Source of the DNA: Undibacterium paludis
GTDB taxonomy: Bacteria > Pseudomonadota > Gammaproteobacteria > Burkholderiales > Burkholderiaceae_D
Direction: 5' to 3'
Assembly (NCBI RefSeq): GCF_022568815.1
Contig: NZ_JAKZHX010000015.1
Span: forward strand, 90,945-154,944
DNA: 64,000 nucleotides
Shown: one piece after another, positions 9,444-18,349 of the stretch
Position numbering within the stretch: the first letter of the stretch is position 1
How the letters are laid out: every line of letters starts with the position of its first letter
Made by a program: the position numbers and the translations under genes
Notes under the pieces: model-generated
Told to the model about the DNA's origin: nothing
The model's input: only the letters and a program-made list of their open reading frames with translations
Database searches by the model: none

Positions 9444-10058
9444 ATGAGTATCGAAAAGCAGGTCGATTCCGGCCGTCGCGGTTTGCTCGTCGCCACTTGC
9501 GCAGCGGGTGGTGTGGCTGGCTTGGCAACGGCAGGAGCGCTGGTAAGCACTTTCCAGCCATCCGAGCGCGCCAAGGCGGCGGGTGCTCCGGTGGAGGTGG
9601 ACATTTCGGCCTTGAAACCAGGCGAAATGCAAACGACGGAATGGCGCGGTAAGCCAGTGTGGATTCTGAAACGCACACCAGAGATGATGGACAGTCTGAA
9701 AAAGACTGAAGACAAGGTCGCCGATCCAAAATCGGAAAAACCTTACACAATGGCGATGCCTGAATACTGCGACAAGCAGACTCGTTCACGCAAAGAACAT
9801 AGCGATATCCTGGTGACAGTCGGTATCTGTTCCCACCTGGGCTGCTCCCCAAGCTCCAAGTTCCAGGCAGGTGCACAGCCCTCTTTGCCAGATGACTGGA
9901 ATGGCGGCTTCCTCTGCCCATGCCATGGTTCGACTTTCGACCTGGCCGGCCGTGTATATAAAAACAAACCGGCGCCACAAAACCTGGACGTGCCTCCCCA
10001 TATGTTTTTGTCGGATACCAAAATCGTCATCGGTAAAGATGAGAAAGGCGAGGCTTAA
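9444..10058 (+). CDS. petA: Ubiquinol-cytochrome c reductase, Rieske iron-sulfur subunit
   Basis: This is the 2Fe-2S subunit of the cytochrome bc1 complex that takes the first electron from ubiquinol. The N-terminus carries a twin-arginine signal (SGRRGLLVA) with an uncleaved helix, consistent with Tat export of a folded cluster protein. Cluster ligands are in CSHLGC (Cys129, His131, Cys134) and CPCHGS (Cys158, Cys160, His161). Length is 204 residues. petB follows two bases after its stop. Confidence 0.97.
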   Translation: MSIEKQVDSGRRGLLVATCAAGGVAGLATAGALVSTFQPSERAKAAGAPVEVDISALKPGEMQTTEWRGKPVWILKRTPEMMDSLKKTEDKVADPKSEKPYTMAMPEYCDKQTRSRKEHSDILVTVGICSHLGCSPSSKFQAGAQPSLPDDWNGGFLCPCHGSTFDLAGRVYKNKPAPQNLDVPPHMFLSDTKIVIGKDEKGEA

Positions 10059-10060
10059 TC

Positions 10061-11470
10061 ATGGCATTTGTTGAGAAAAAACTCCCGGCAGACGCGCCTG
10101 TCGTAGACAAGGCCCTCAACTGGGTTGATTCGCGTTTCCCGCTGACCAAACTGTGGAATGATCAATGGGGCAAGTATTATGCGCCAAAGAACTTCAACTT
10201 CTGGTACATCTTCGGCTCATTGGCGATGCTGGTTCTGGTTATCCAGATCGTGACCGGTATCTTCCTGGTCATGCATTACAAACCAGATGCCAACCTGGCG
10301 TTCGCTTCTGTTGAATACATCATGCGTGAAGTACCCTGGGGCTGGCTGGTGCGTTATATGCACTCTACCGGCGCTTCGGCCTTCTTCATCGTGGTCTACC
10401 TGCATATGACCCGTGCCTTCCTGTACGGTTCTTATCGCAAGCCACGTGAACTGATCTGGCTGTTCGGTTTTGCCATTTTCCTGTGCCTGATGGCCGAAGC
10501 CTTCTTCGGTTACCTGCTGCCTTGGGGTCAGATGTCTTACTGGGGTGCTCAGGTTATTGTCAACCTGTTTGGCGCTATTCCTTTCATCGGTCCTGACCTG
10601 TCCCTGTGGATACGTGGTGACTATGTGGTGTCTGATGCGACATTGAACCGCTTCTTCTCCTTCCACGTGATTGCGATTCCCCTGGTATTGCTGGGTCTGG
10701 TGGCTGCTCACCTGATCGCCCTGCATGAAGTGGGTTCTAACAATCCTGACGGTATCGAGATCAAGGAAAACCTGGGCCCTGACGGTCATCCTCTGGATGG
10801 TATCCCTTCCCACCCTTACTACACTTTCCACGATATTTTTGGCGTGACAGTGTTCCTGACTATCTTCAGTGCAGTGGTTTTCTTTGCACCGGAAATGGGT
10901 GGTTACTTCCTGGAATACAATAACTTCATCCCGGCAGATTCTCTGAAAACGCCTCCGCATATTGCTCCTACCTGGTACTTCACGCCTTTCTACTCGATCT
11001 TGCGTGCAACCACTTCCGAGTTCCTGTATGTCGTTCAGTTCGGCGCAGCAGCTTATGTTGCCCTGATCTGGCTGACCACCAAACTGCCACAATTGCTGAA
11101 AATCGCGATTGCCGCAGTTGCCCTGGTGGCCATCGTCGGCATGATGCCTTTTGGCCTTGATGCAAAATTCTGGGGTGTGGTGTTGTTTGGCGGTTCTGTC
11201 GTGATCCTGGCTTTCCTGCCATGGCTTGATGTTTCCCCGGTTAAATCCATCCGTTATCGCCCTGACTGGCACAAATATGTGTACATCGTCTTCGGGATCG
11301 TTTTCATCACTTTGGGTTACCTGGGTGTGGAACCGCCATCCCCTGTACGTGAACGTATTTCCCAAGTTTGCGCACTGATTTATTTCAGCTTCTTCCTGCT
11401 GATGCCATGGTGGAGTGCAATGGGAACATTTAAGCCCGTGCCTAAGCGCGTTACTTTTGCAGCGCACTGA
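10061..11470 (+). CDS. petB: Ubiquinol-cytochrome c reductase, cytochrome b
   Basis: Cytochrome b is the membrane core of the bc1 complex and carries two b hemes and both quinone sites. At 469 residues it is the full-length b6-b4 fused type. The Qo-site PDWY signature appears as PTWYFTPFYSILRA, a common beta-proteobacterial variant, and the first heme region contains RYMHSTGASAFFIVVYLHM and GYLLPWGQMSYWGA. Histidine pairs on helices B and D are present (for example FHVIAIPLVLLGLVAAHLIALHEVG). Confidence 0.97.
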   Translation: MAFVEKKLPADAPVVDKALNWVDSRFPLTKLWNDQWGKYYAPKNFNFWYIFGSLAMLVLVIQIVTGIFLVMHYKPDANLAFASVEYIMREVPWGWLVRYMHSTGASAFFIVVYLHMTRAFLYGSYRKPRELIWLFGFAIFLCLMAEAFFGYLLPWGQMSYWGAQVIVNLFGAIPFIGPDLSLWIRGDYVVSDATLNRFFSFHVIAIPLVLLGLVAAHLIALHEVGSNNPDGIEIKENLGPDGHPLDGIPSHPYYTFHDIFGVTVFLTIFSAVVFFAPEMGGYFLEYNNFIPADSLKTPPHIAPTWYFTPFYSILRATTSEFLYVVQFGAAAYVALIWLTTKLPQLLKIAIAAVALVAIVGMMPFGLDAKFWGVVLFGGSVVILAFLPWLDVSPVKSIRYRPDWHKYVYIVFGIVFITLGYLGVEPPSPVRERISQVCALIYFSFFLLMPWWSAMGTFKPVPKRVTFAAH

Positions 11471-11492
11471 GAAATAGCGAGGAAGAACAAGC

Positions 11493-12257
11493 ATGAAATT
11501 ACTTAAAAAACTGATCGCTGTAGCGGCACTGGCGCCTGCACTGGCCCTGGCAAACAGCGGGACTTTCCCACTGGATCAAGCACCTAACCGTTCTACGGAC
11601 ATGGCTGCCCTGCAAAACGGCGCCAAGCTGTTTGTTAACTATTGCCTGAACTGCCACTCGGCTTCAGCCATGCGTTACAACCGCTTGAAAGACATTGGTC
11701 TGACAGATGAGCAGATCAAGCAGAATCTCTTGTTCACCGGTGAAAAAGTCGGCGACCTGATGAAAAATACCATGGCTCCCAAAGACGCCAAGGCCTGGTT
11801 TGGTGCAGTACCACCGGATTTGTCCGTGATCGCCCGCGCTAAAGCCTCTGAAGCAGGAAGTGGCGCCGACTGGTTGTACACTTATCTGCGTACTTACTAC
11901 AAAGATGATTCACGTCCGACCGGCTGGAACAACATGGTATTTCCTAACGTCGGCATGCCGCATGTACTGTGGGAATTGCAAGGTACACGTACTGTGAAGA
12001 TGGTTGAAGAAAAAGACGCGCATGATGAATCCAAAACGGTTCATAAATTTGCCGGCTTTGAAACTGTCAAACCTGGCACGATGACTGCCCTCGAGTATGA
12101 CAATGCGGTTGGCGACCTGGTTGCCTACCTGCAGTGGATGGGTGAACCAGCACAAAGTACACGCAAACGCCTCGGTGTGTGGGTACTGATGTTCCTGGCT
12201 GGCCTGGCGACTCTGGCATGGCGCCTGAACGCTTCGTACTGGAAAGAAGTAAAATAA
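11493..12257 (+). CDS. petC: Ubiquinol-cytochrome c reductase, cytochrome c1
   Basis: Cytochrome c1 passes electrons from the Rieske protein to cytochrome c. The 254-residue protein has a signal peptide (LIAVAALAPALALA), a heme-binding CLNCH at residues 51-55, a candidate distal methionine region (FPNVGMPHVLW), and a C-terminal membrane anchor (VWVLMFLAGLATLAWRL). It completes petABC, with a GAGGAA ribosome site in the 22-base gap after petB. Confidence 0.96.
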   Translation: MKLLKKLIAVAALAPALALANSGTFPLDQAPNRSTDMAALQNGAKLFVNYCLNCHSASAMRYNRLKDIGLTDEQIKQNLLFTGEKVGDLMKNTMAPKDAKAWFGAVPPDLSVIARAKASEAGSGADWLYTYLRTYYKDDSRPTGWNNMVFPNVGMPHVLWELQGTRTVKMVEEKDAHDESKTVHKFAGFETVKPGTMTALEYDNAVGDLVAYLQWMGEPAQSTRKRLGVWVLMFLAGLATLAWRLNASYWKEVK

Positions 12258-12408
12258 ATGTAAGCTTTCTGGTCTGCACTACAACTGGTGCAAACCGGGA
12301 AATTTTTGAGATCGTCCGTTTTTCTCCGTCGTAGACGGACGTGTAATCCCAGGGGTGAGGTGCGCAAAAATGGCTCCTCGCCCTGATCGTTTCTAAGGAA
12401 CTATAAAA

Positions 12409-13020
12409 ATGATGGTTCTCTACTCGGGTACAACCTGCCCATTTTCCCAACGTTGCCGCCTGGTTCTGTTTGAAAAAGGCATGGACTTTGAAATCCGCGA
12501 TGTTGACCTGTTCAACAAGCCGGAAGATATCTCGACCATGAATCCTTATGGTCAGGTGCCTATCCTGGTTGAACGCGAATTGATATTGTATGAATCCAAT
12601 ATCATCAACGAATACATTGATGAACGCTTCCCGCATCCGCAACTGATGCCTGCTGACCCGCTGCAGCGTGCCCGCGCACGTCTGATGCTTTTCAATTTTG
12701 AAAAAGAATTGTTCATCCACGTCCATACGCTGGAAAACGACAAGAACACGGCCTCTGCCAAGGTACAGGACAAGGCCCGCGCAGAAATCCGCGACCGCCT
12801 GACCCAGCTGGCCCCTTTGTTCGTCAAGAACAAATACATGCTCGGTGATGAGTTCTCCATGCTGGACGTAGCCGTTGCTCCATTGTTGTGGCGCCTTGAT
12901 CATTACGGCATAGAACTGTCCAAGACAGCTGCGCCTTTGATGAAATATGCAGAACGTATTTTCTCCCGCCCTGCCTATATCGAAGCACTGACACCGTCCG
13001 AAAAAGTCATGCGCAGATAA
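12409..13020 (+). CDS. sspA: Stringent starvation protein A (GST-fold RNA polymerase-associated protein)
   Basis: SspA is a glutathione-S-transferase-fold protein that binds RNA polymerase and alters transcription in starvation. The N-terminal thioredoxin-like half begins MVLYSGTTCPFSQRCRLVLF and contains the FNKPEDISTMNPYGQVPILVER signature; the alpha-helical half follows (203 residues total). The petC-sspA-sspB order is typical of beta-proteobacteria and distinguishes it from ordinary GSTs. A strong terminator follows, so sspB is at least partly separate. Confidence 0.93.
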   Translation: MMVLYSGTTCPFSQRCRLVLFEKGMDFEIRDVDLFNKPEDISTMNPYGQVPILVERELILYESNIINEYIDERFPHPQLMPADPLQRARARLMLFNFEKELFIHVHTLENDKNTASAKVQDKARAEIRDRLTQLAPLFVKNKYMLGDEFSMLDVAVAPLLWRLDHYGIELSKTAAPLMKYAERIFSRPAYIEALTPSEKVMRR

Positions 13021-13042
13021 GCTGCACTGTCATGGTAAGGAT

Positions 13043-13081
13043 AACAAGGCTGATGTAATACGTCAGCCTTGTTGTTTTTTG
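13043..13081 (+). terminator. Intrinsic terminator after sspA
   Basis: AACAAGGCTGA (13043-13053) pairs with TCAGCCTTGTT (13063-13073) over 11 bp with a nine-base loop, followed by GTTTTTT. This is a standard Rho-independent terminator placed 23 bases after the sspA stop. Confidence 0.85.
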
Positions 13082-13149
13082 ACTCCACGCCTATCCTTAC
13101 AGTATCTTTCCTAAAAGTACATTTAGTACATTTCGCTGATTGTAGAACC

Positions 13150-13638
13150 ATGCAAGAGATTTCAACTAAACCCTATTTCATGCGCGCCATTTACGAATGG
13201 TGCACCGACAACGGTTTTACCCCCTATATGGCGGTCAAGGTGAATCACGCTGCCCGTGTTCCCATGGAATTCGTCAGGAACGGTGAGATCGTGCTCAACA
13301 TCAGCTTCGGCGCAACCAGTGGCCTGAAGATGGATAATGATGCGGTTGCCTTCAAAGCCCGCTTTGGCGGTGTGTCACGCGACATCTATGTGCCGGTCGA
13401 GAATGTGCTTGCGGTCTACGCCAGTGAAAACGGACAGGGCATGGCCTTTGAAGTTGACCTGACCGAAACAGAAACCAGCCCTGAAGCCGAAGCATCGGTA
13501 CCGGAAATCGGCAAACCGGCATTGGGCCTGGCAGCGGTCACTAGCAAGCCGACAGCCGTGGAAACACCGGTTTTGGCAGCCGAAGAAAAAAAATCTGAAA
13601 AAAAATCAGAAAAGCCCTCGCTAAAAATAATAAAGTAG
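13150..13638 (+). CDS. sspB: ClpXP adaptor / stringent starvation protein B
   Basis: SspB binds ssrA-tagged peptides and delivers them to ClpXP. The 162-residue protein shows the substrate-binding core from TKPYFMRAIYEWCTDNGFTPYM to FGGVSRDIYVPVENVLAVYA, a variable acidic linker, and a basic C-terminal tail ending KKSEKPSLKIIK, the XB motif type that contacts ClpX. The frame is open from 13069, but that extension overlaps the sspA terminator region; the ATG at 13150 gives the normal N-terminus. Confidence 0.95.
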   Translation: MQEISTKPYFMRAIYEWCTDNGFTPYMAVKVNHAARVPMEFVRNGEIVLNISFGATSGLKMDNDAVAFKARFGGVSRDIYVPVENVLAVYASENGQGMAFEVDLTETETSPEAEASVPEIGKPALGLAAVTSKPTAVETPVLAAEEKKSEKKSEKPSLKIIK

Positions 13639-13640
13639 CC

Positions 13641-13646
13641 TATAAT
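13641..13646 (+). promoter_or_regulatory. Candidate -10 element for the tRNA-Thr gene
   Basis: A perfect TATAAT lies just after the sspB stop and about 50 bases before the mature tRNA 5' end. No good -35 is seen 17 bases upstream, so the assignment is weak and the tRNA could also be processed from sspB read-through. Confidence 0.35.
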
Positions 13647-13696
13647 CTTGGTCTTCGGGAATGCAACGGCAACGAAGCAAGAACGAAAACAGTTTC

Positions 13697-13772
13697 GCCG
13701 ACTTAGCTCATTTGGTAGAGCAGTTGACTTGTAATCATCAGGTGGCCAGTTCGATTCCGGCAGTCGGCACCA
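13697..13772 (+). tRNA. tRNA-Thr (anticodon UGU)
   Basis: A 76-base cloverleaf with acceptor stem GCCGACT/AGTCGGC, D arm GCTC...GAGC, anticodon loop CTTGTAA giving UGU, T loop TTCGATT and an encoded CCA end. The anticodon stem GTTGA/TCATC contains one T-T mismatch at the second pair; the rest is regular. UGU reads ACA and other ACN threonine codons. A strong terminator follows immediately. Confidence 0.95.
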
Positions 13773-13775
13773 AAT

Positions 13776-13812
13776 TAAAAACCCATCGTTAGCAATAACG
13801 GTGGGTTTTTTC
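13776..13812 (+). terminator. Intrinsic terminator after tRNA-Thr
   Basis: A 13-bp stem (13779-13791 with 13796-13808), with one G-T pair, closes a GCAA tetraloop and runs directly into a T tract. It ends the tRNA transcript. Confidence 0.9.
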
Positions 13813-13965
13813 TTTTTTCCTTTCTCCTCTTTCTCAATTCCGGTATTTTCTTTCCGTTTCTGTTTTTCGTGGTGAACCACATTGCATCAGGGTGGTCATA
13901 ATTATTTAATCGATGCAATTTGCATTCTTACAGCCAACCAAAGATAAAAAAAGATAAGGAATCCC

Positions 13966-16152
13966 ATGAAAATACGTGTCGAGCATTTGCTGCTCCCCCT
14001 GTTGCTTTGCAACTTGAGTGGCGCCAGTTATGCCCAGGACGGCATGCTTAGCCTTGAAATGCTGTATCACCCGACAAAAAAAGAAAAATTCGACACCAAA
14101 CCACTGACGCGCCTGACCTGGGACGCTCAAAACCGGTTGATAGAAACACAGAGCAAAGACGGCGTAGTCCAGCAGTTCGTGGTGAATCCGGCGACGTGGG
14201 AGAAACAGGCACTGGCAGCCGATGGCAATATCCTGCAACTGATGCTGGCGGCCGGTATTGCAGAGAAAGAAGCAAAGGTACAAATTGACAAGCTGACGCC
14301 GCAGATCAAGCCAGAATTGAAGGCTTATTTATTTACGTACAAGAACGATCTGTGGCTGCTGGACCTGGCCGCCGGCAAGGTCAAAGAGTTAACGCATACG
14401 CCGGACGTGGCCGAGGATGAGGCGATACTTTCGCCTGACCTGCAATCAGTTGCCTACCTCAAAGGCAATGACATGTATGTCACCGATGTCGTCACAGCCA
14501 CAGAAAAACGCCTGACAACCGGGGGTAACGAGACCACCTTCAATGGCCGCCTTGACTGGGTCTACATGGAAGAGATTTATGGCCGTGGTCATCTGCGTGC
14601 TTTCTGGTGGGCGCCTGATTCCAAAAAGATCGCCTATCTGAGTTTTGATGAAAGCAAGGTACCGGTCTATACACTCAGTGGCGACCATGCACAGCCAATC
14701 AGGACTGAACGCACCCGTTATCCCAAGGCTGGCGACCCCAATCCAGAAGTAAAGCTTGGTATTGTTGACATGGCGGGTAAAACCAGCTGGACCGACAGTC
14801 CTTATCCAGGCAAGGAAACCTTGATCGTGCAGGTGGGCTGGACACCGGATGGCAAATTGCTGGCCAGTTGGCAAGACAGAGTGCAAACCTGGCTGGATCT
14901 GCGTATTTATGATGGGCAGTACAGGAGCCGGCAGGTATTGCGCGAAAGCGGTCCGGCCTGGACCGAACGCCTGCCGCTGCCGGTCTTCCTCAAGGATGGC
15001 GGCTTTATCTGGGAGTCAGACCGCACAGGCCACAGGCATCTGTACCGCTATGACAGTCAATACCAGTTGAAAACTGCTGTCACCAAAGGTGATTGGGATA
15101 TCCGGACTGTCTATGGCATTGATGAAGCAAAAAGCCGCGTCCTGTTTGCCGCCAATGAAGCCAATCCTATAGGCAACGATGTCTACACCGTCAATCTCGA
15201 CGGCAGTCATTTGCAAAAGCTGAGCAAGGAATCCGGCACCCATTATGCCCGCTGGAATACCAGCTACACCCATTTCATCGACAGCTGGAGCAGTTTGAAA
15301 CAGCCACCCAGACAAGCCCTGTTCAGTGATGCCGGTCAGCAGCTGAAGCTGGTTGATGATGCCGGCATGCCTGAGAAAATGCAGGGACTGAAACTGGCGA
15401 AGGTGACGCAACAACAGGTGAAGTCGCGCGACGGCTTCTTGCTGGAAAGCCTGTTGTTCCTGCCGCCTGACTTTGATCCGAAAAAGAAATACCCCGTCTA
15501 TCAGCATCTGTATGCTGGTCCGATGGCACCGCAGGTGACGGATCGCTGGAACAGCAATCTCTGGCATCATTTCCTGGCACAACAGGGATATGTGGTCTGG
15601 ATACTCGACAACCGTAGCGCCAGCAACAAGGGAGCCGTCAGCGCCTGGCCCATCCACAAGAAACTGGGGCAGCTGGAATTGCAGGACCAGCTCGATGGTC
15701 TGGAATGGCTGCGCAAGCAGGGCTGGGCCGACATGAACAGGATAGCACTGAACGGCTGGAGCTATGGCGGTTATATGACTTCGTATGCGATGACACACAG
15801 CAAGGCCTGGAAGATAGGTTTTGTCGGCGCACCGGTGACGGATTACCGTTTATATGACAGCGTGTATACCGAGCGCTACATGGGACTGCCGCAAGAAAAT
15901 GCCGAAGGCTATGATAAGGGCAGCGTGCTCAAGGCGACCAGGGATTTGAGCGGCAAGATCATGATCATGCATGGCACCATGGATGACAATGTGCATCCGC
16001 AAAACACCATCATGTTCATTGATGAACTGATCAAGAATGGCAAGGACTATAGCCTGCAACTGTATCCGGGCGCAGGTCATGGCCCGCGCGGTGACTGGAC
16101 CATGTGGTCACTGCAAAAAGCCAAGTGGGAATTTCTGAGAAACAATCTCTGA
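13966..16152 (+). CDS. Secreted S9-family prolyl peptidase (dipeptidyl peptidase IV-like)
   Basis: A 728-residue exported protein with a signal peptide (LLLPLLLCNLSGASYAQ), an N-terminal beta-propeller (DPPIV_N type) and a C-terminal alpha/beta hydrolase domain. The catalytic triad is Ser599 in GWSYGGYM, Asp673 or 674 in GTMDDNVHPQN and His705 in GAGHGP. The double-glutamate N-terminal anchor of true DPP-IV may be LDWVYMEEIYGRG near residue 195, which supports dipeptidyl peptidase activity on peptides with Pro or Ala at position two. It is a single-gene unit closed by a terminator. Confidence 0.92.
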   Translation: MKIRVEHLLLPLLLCNLSGASYAQDGMLSLEMLYHPTKKEKFDTKPLTRLTWDAQNRLIETQSKDGVVQQFVVNPATWEKQALAADGNILQLMLAAGIAEKEAKVQIDKLTPQIKPELKAYLFTYKNDLWLLDLAAGKVKELTHTPDVAEDEAILSPDLQSVAYLKGNDMYVTDVVTATEKRLTTGGNETTFNGRLDWVYMEEIYGRGHLRAFWWAPDSKKIAYLSFDESKVPVYTLSGDHAQPIRTERTRYPKAGDPNPEVKLGIVDMAGKTSWTDSPYPGKETLIVQVGWTPDGKLLASWQDRVQTWLDLRIYDGQYRSRQVLRESGPAWTERLPLPVFLKDGGFIWESDRTGHRHLYRYDSQYQLKTAVTKGDWDIRTVYGIDEAKSRVLFAANEANPIGNDVYTVNLDGSHLQKLSKESGTHYARWNTSYTHFIDSWSSLKQPPRQALFSDAGQQLKLVDDAGMPEKMQGLKLAKVTQQQVKSRDGFLLESLLFLPPDFDPKKKYPVYQHLYAGPMAPQVTDRWNSNLWHHFLAQQGYVVWILDNRSASNKGAVSAWPIHKKLGQLELQDQLDGLEWLRKQGWADMNRIALNGWSYGGYMTSYAMTHSKAWKIGFVGAPVTDYRLYDSVYTERYMGLPQENAEGYDKGSVLKATRDLSGKIMIMHGTMDDNVHPQNTIMFIDELIKNGKDYSLQLYPGAGHGPRGDWTMWSLQKAKWEFLRNNL

Positions 16153-16172
16153 TTTTTTAGTGCAGGAAAATG

Positions 16173-16204
16173 AAAACGGTGCAAAAAACAGCACCGTTTT
16201 TTTT
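16173..16204. terminator. Bidirectional intrinsic terminator
   Basis: AAAACGGTGC (16173-16182) pairs with GCACCGTTTT (16191-16200) and is followed by T residues. The flanking A and T tracts let it serve both the peptidase gene and the convergent GST gene, whose stop codon lies at its edge. Confidence 0.85.
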
Positions 16205-16865
16205 ATCGCATAAGATGTGACAGAGCAGAACCGCGCACGCGTAAAAATTCATGTAATAGAGACGCATAATTTTCATGTGCGGCACTTCGTACAGACGCAC
16301 GTGAATGCAGTGCCTGACGCCAGACGGTCAACCTGGGGAGGTTTTTGAAGAAACCAAAATCGTCGATCTCTTCAAACACCTCAAAGTAACGAAACACCGG
16401 TGCAAAGGCAGCATCCACCAGGCTGAAATTTTTCCCCGAAAAATAAGGACCATCGCCAAGCTGGTTTTCCAGTTGCACAAACTTCGTCTGTAATTCAGCC
16501 GCTTTGGCATGCAGCATCTGCTCGTCTGCCGCATTGTAAAAACCACCTATGCTGTTCAAGGTGGCTGAGGCAAATTCTATCCAGGCGCGATGCTGCGCTC
16601 TTTCCAGTGCGGATTCAGGGTGCAGGCGAGGTGAAGTTGTTTCATCCAGGTATTCGCAAATGACTGCTGATTCAAAGATGGCTTGCCCGTCTACCAGCAG
16701 CACTGGTGTCTTGCCCAGTGGCGATACTTGCAAGAACCAGTCAGGTTTGTGCGCCAGGTCTATCTCCACTCGTTCAAAGCTGATCCCTTTTTCAGTGAGG
16801 GTGATAGCTGCACGCTGTACATAGGGGCAAAGCTTGTGACTGATCAGGGTGTATTTACTGTTCAT
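16203..16865 (-). CDS. Glutathione S-transferase family protein
   Basis: A 220-residue two-domain GST. The thioredoxin-like half starts YTLISHKLCPYVQRAAITLTEKG, with a CPYV motif where a Ser or Cys usually activates glutathione, and contains PLGKTPVLLVDG and the ES pair in IFESAVICEYLDE that binds the gamma-glutamyl group. The helical half has SLVDAAFAPVFRY. This pattern resembles omega/beta-type thiol transferases. It follows the doxX gene in the same direction with a 12-base gap, so the two probably form an operon. Confidence 0.9.
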   Translation of the reverse strand: MNSKYTLISHKLCPYVQRAAITLTEKGISFERVEIDLAHKPDWFLQVSPLGKTPVLLVDGQAIFESAVICEYLDETTSPRLHPESALERAQHRAWIEFASATLNSIGGFYNAADEQMLHAKAAELQTKFVQLENQLGDGPYFSGKNFSLVDAAFAPVFRYFEVFEEIDDFGFFKNLPRLTVWRQALHSRASVRSAAHENYASLLHEFLRVRGSALSHLMR

Positions 16866-16877
16866 GTTTTCCCCCGC

Positions 16878-17297
16878 TCATGCCAGTGAAAACCGGGCGC
16901 TGCGGCGTAAGGCAAATGCACCATCACCCAGTAGCCAGACAGCGATCGATGTCGCGATCAGAAATACTGGGTATTCCCAGCCACCGTTAGGACTGGTATG
17001 CACCCAGCCATTGCCAAAATGCACAGTCGCAGCAACGGCCATGATGGGCACCAGTGCCAGAGCAACCTGGCGGCTATAGATGCCTAGCACCAGTGCCAGG
17101 CCACCGAATAATTCCAGCGCAAACACGGGATAAGCGAGAAAACCGGGATAGCCTATACTGGTAAAAAACTGCGCTGTGCCGGCCAGGGTAAACACCAGGA
17201 GTTTCAGTAAAGCGTGCGCTATCCACATGATGCCCAGACTGACGCGCAGCAGGGTGATGCCGTAGGCATTGCTGCCAGACAGAGTTGAATGCGTCAT
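16878..17297 (-). CDS. DoxX family membrane protein
   Basis: A 139-residue protein with four predicted membrane helices, including LRVSLGIMWIAHALLKLLVF and VFALELFGGLALVLGIYSRQVAL, which are the DoxX family signatures. The frame is open further upstream, but the ATG at 17297 has GGAG eight bases ahead and gives the normal start. Family members act in redox or thiosulfate-related membrane functions, but the substrate here is unknown. It is divergent from a LysR regulator and forms a likely operon with the GST. Confidence 0.88.
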   Translation of the reverse strand: MTHSTLSGSNAYGITLLRVSLGIMWIAHALLKLLVFTLAGTAQFFTSIGYPGFLAYPVFALELFGGLALVLGIYSRQVALALVPIMAVAATVHFGNGWVHTSPNGGWEYPVFLIATSIAVWLLGDGAFALRRSARFSLA

Positions 17298-17336
17298 TTT
17301 GTTCTCCAGGAAGTGATTGATGGAGCTAATATAAAA

Positions 17337-17355
17337 TTTCGTCATCGCAATGAAA
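17337..17355. promoter_or_regulatory. Candidate LysR-type operator
   Basis: In the 77-base gap between doxX and the LysR gene, TTTCGT and AATGAAA form an imperfect dyad of the T-N11-A type used by LysR regulators. The doxX strand has a possible -10 TATATT nearby. The match is short and could be chance. Confidence 0.4.
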
Positions 17356-17374
17356 ATAGGCATAAAAGCAAACC

Positions 17375-18259
17375 ATGAATGCAAAAATGCAATACAGACT
17401 AAATGCGGCCGACCTGGAAGTCGTGCTGGCACTGGTACGCACCGGCAAACTGGTCGAGGCGGGTGAGCGCCTGTCACTCGATGCGTCCACAGTCTTCCGC
17501 AACATACAGAAACTGGAAAAAGGTTTGGGGCAACGCCTGTTTGAACGCTCGCGTACAGGCTATCAAGCCAATGAACTGGCACAGGAGCTGGCTGTGCATG
17601 CCGAGCAGATGGAAGTGCAACTCGAAGCCGCCCGCTCAGCCATGCAATTGCAGCCTGATCAGGTGGCTGGTGCGGTGCGTATCACCACGACCGACACCAT
17701 ACTGCATGGCTTGCTGACGCCGGTATTGAAGCCCTTGCAGGCTTTGCATCCTTTGCTGAGCCTGGATTTGCATGCTGGCAATGAACTGGCCAGCCTGACC
17801 AGGCGTGATGCCGATATCGCCATACGTGCGAGTAAACGGCCACCCCAACATCTGATCGGCAAACACCTGGGGCCGATAAGGGTGGCTCTGTATGCTGGAA
17901 AAACCAGCAAGATCAGGCATTTCGACGCAGAAACCGCCCAGCGCCATCACTGGATTGCACCAGATGATGCCTTGCCAGAACATCCGTCCGTAATATGGCG
18001 CAAGAAGCACTTTCCCAGGTTACAGGTTACTTACAAGGTCAACAGCATACTCACGGTAGCAGAACTGGTGGGCCAGGGTTTGGGTCTGGGCATCCTGCCC
18101 CTGTTCCTTGCACAGGGGCGCAAGGATTTGCTGCAATTGACAGAGGTGCTGGACGAATGTCAGACCGAGCTATGGTTGCTTACACATACCGAAGCCAGGC
18201 ATTTGCGTCGGGTGTCGGCGGTGTATTCGTATCTGGCGCAGGAGATCGTGTTGACTTGA
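17375..18259 (+). CDS. LysR-family transcriptional regulator
   Basis: A 294-residue LysR regulator with an N-terminal winged helix (LEVVLALVRTGKLVEAGERLSLDASTVFRNIQKLEKGLGQRLFERS) and a C-terminal periplasmic-binding-like effector domain starting around residue 90. It is divergent from doxX-gst, so by the usual LysR arrangement it likely controls that pair. The effector is unknown. The ATG at 17375 keeps the whole helix-turn-helix. Confidence 0.92.
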   Translation: MNAKMQYRLNAADLEVVLALVRTGKLVEAGERLSLDASTVFRNIQKLEKGLGQRLFERSRTGYQANELAQELAVHAEQMEVQLEAARSAMQLQPDQVAGAVRITTTDTILHGLLTPVLKPLQALHPLLSLDLHAGNELASLTRRDADIAIRASKRPPQHLIGKHLGPIRVALYAGKTSKIRHFDAETAQRHHWIAPDDALPEHPSVIWRKKHFPRLQVTYKVNSILTVAELVGQGLGLGILPLFLAQGRKDLLQLTEVLDECQTELWLLTHTEARHLRRVSAVYSYLAQEIVLT

Positions 18260-18285
18260 GTATTGATTTGAGTGTTGTTTGCAAA

Positions 18286-18322
18286 AAAGCCGCTGATAAT
18301 CCAACAGTACATCGGCGGCTTT
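18286..18322 (-). terminator. Intrinsic terminator of the phytase-like gene
   Basis: AAAGCCGCTGAT and ATCGGCGGCTTT form a 12-bp stem with one G-T pair. On the minus strand the stem is followed by a run of six T residues, which fits the end of the phytase-like gene; it may also slow read-through from the LysR gene. Confidence 0.75.
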
Positions 18323-18349
18323 CTGTCGGTAAAGACAAGATAGGATGGA

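Noticed and set aside
10217..11494. 425-residue open frame antisense to petB
   Set aside because: It is the complement of a highly conserved cytochrome b gene; its composition is rich in Gln, His and Arg as expected for a shadow frame, and it has no signal or domain.
13416..13880. 154-residue frame antisense to sspB and the tRNA
   Set aside because: It runs through the tRNA-Thr gene and terminator; shadow frame.
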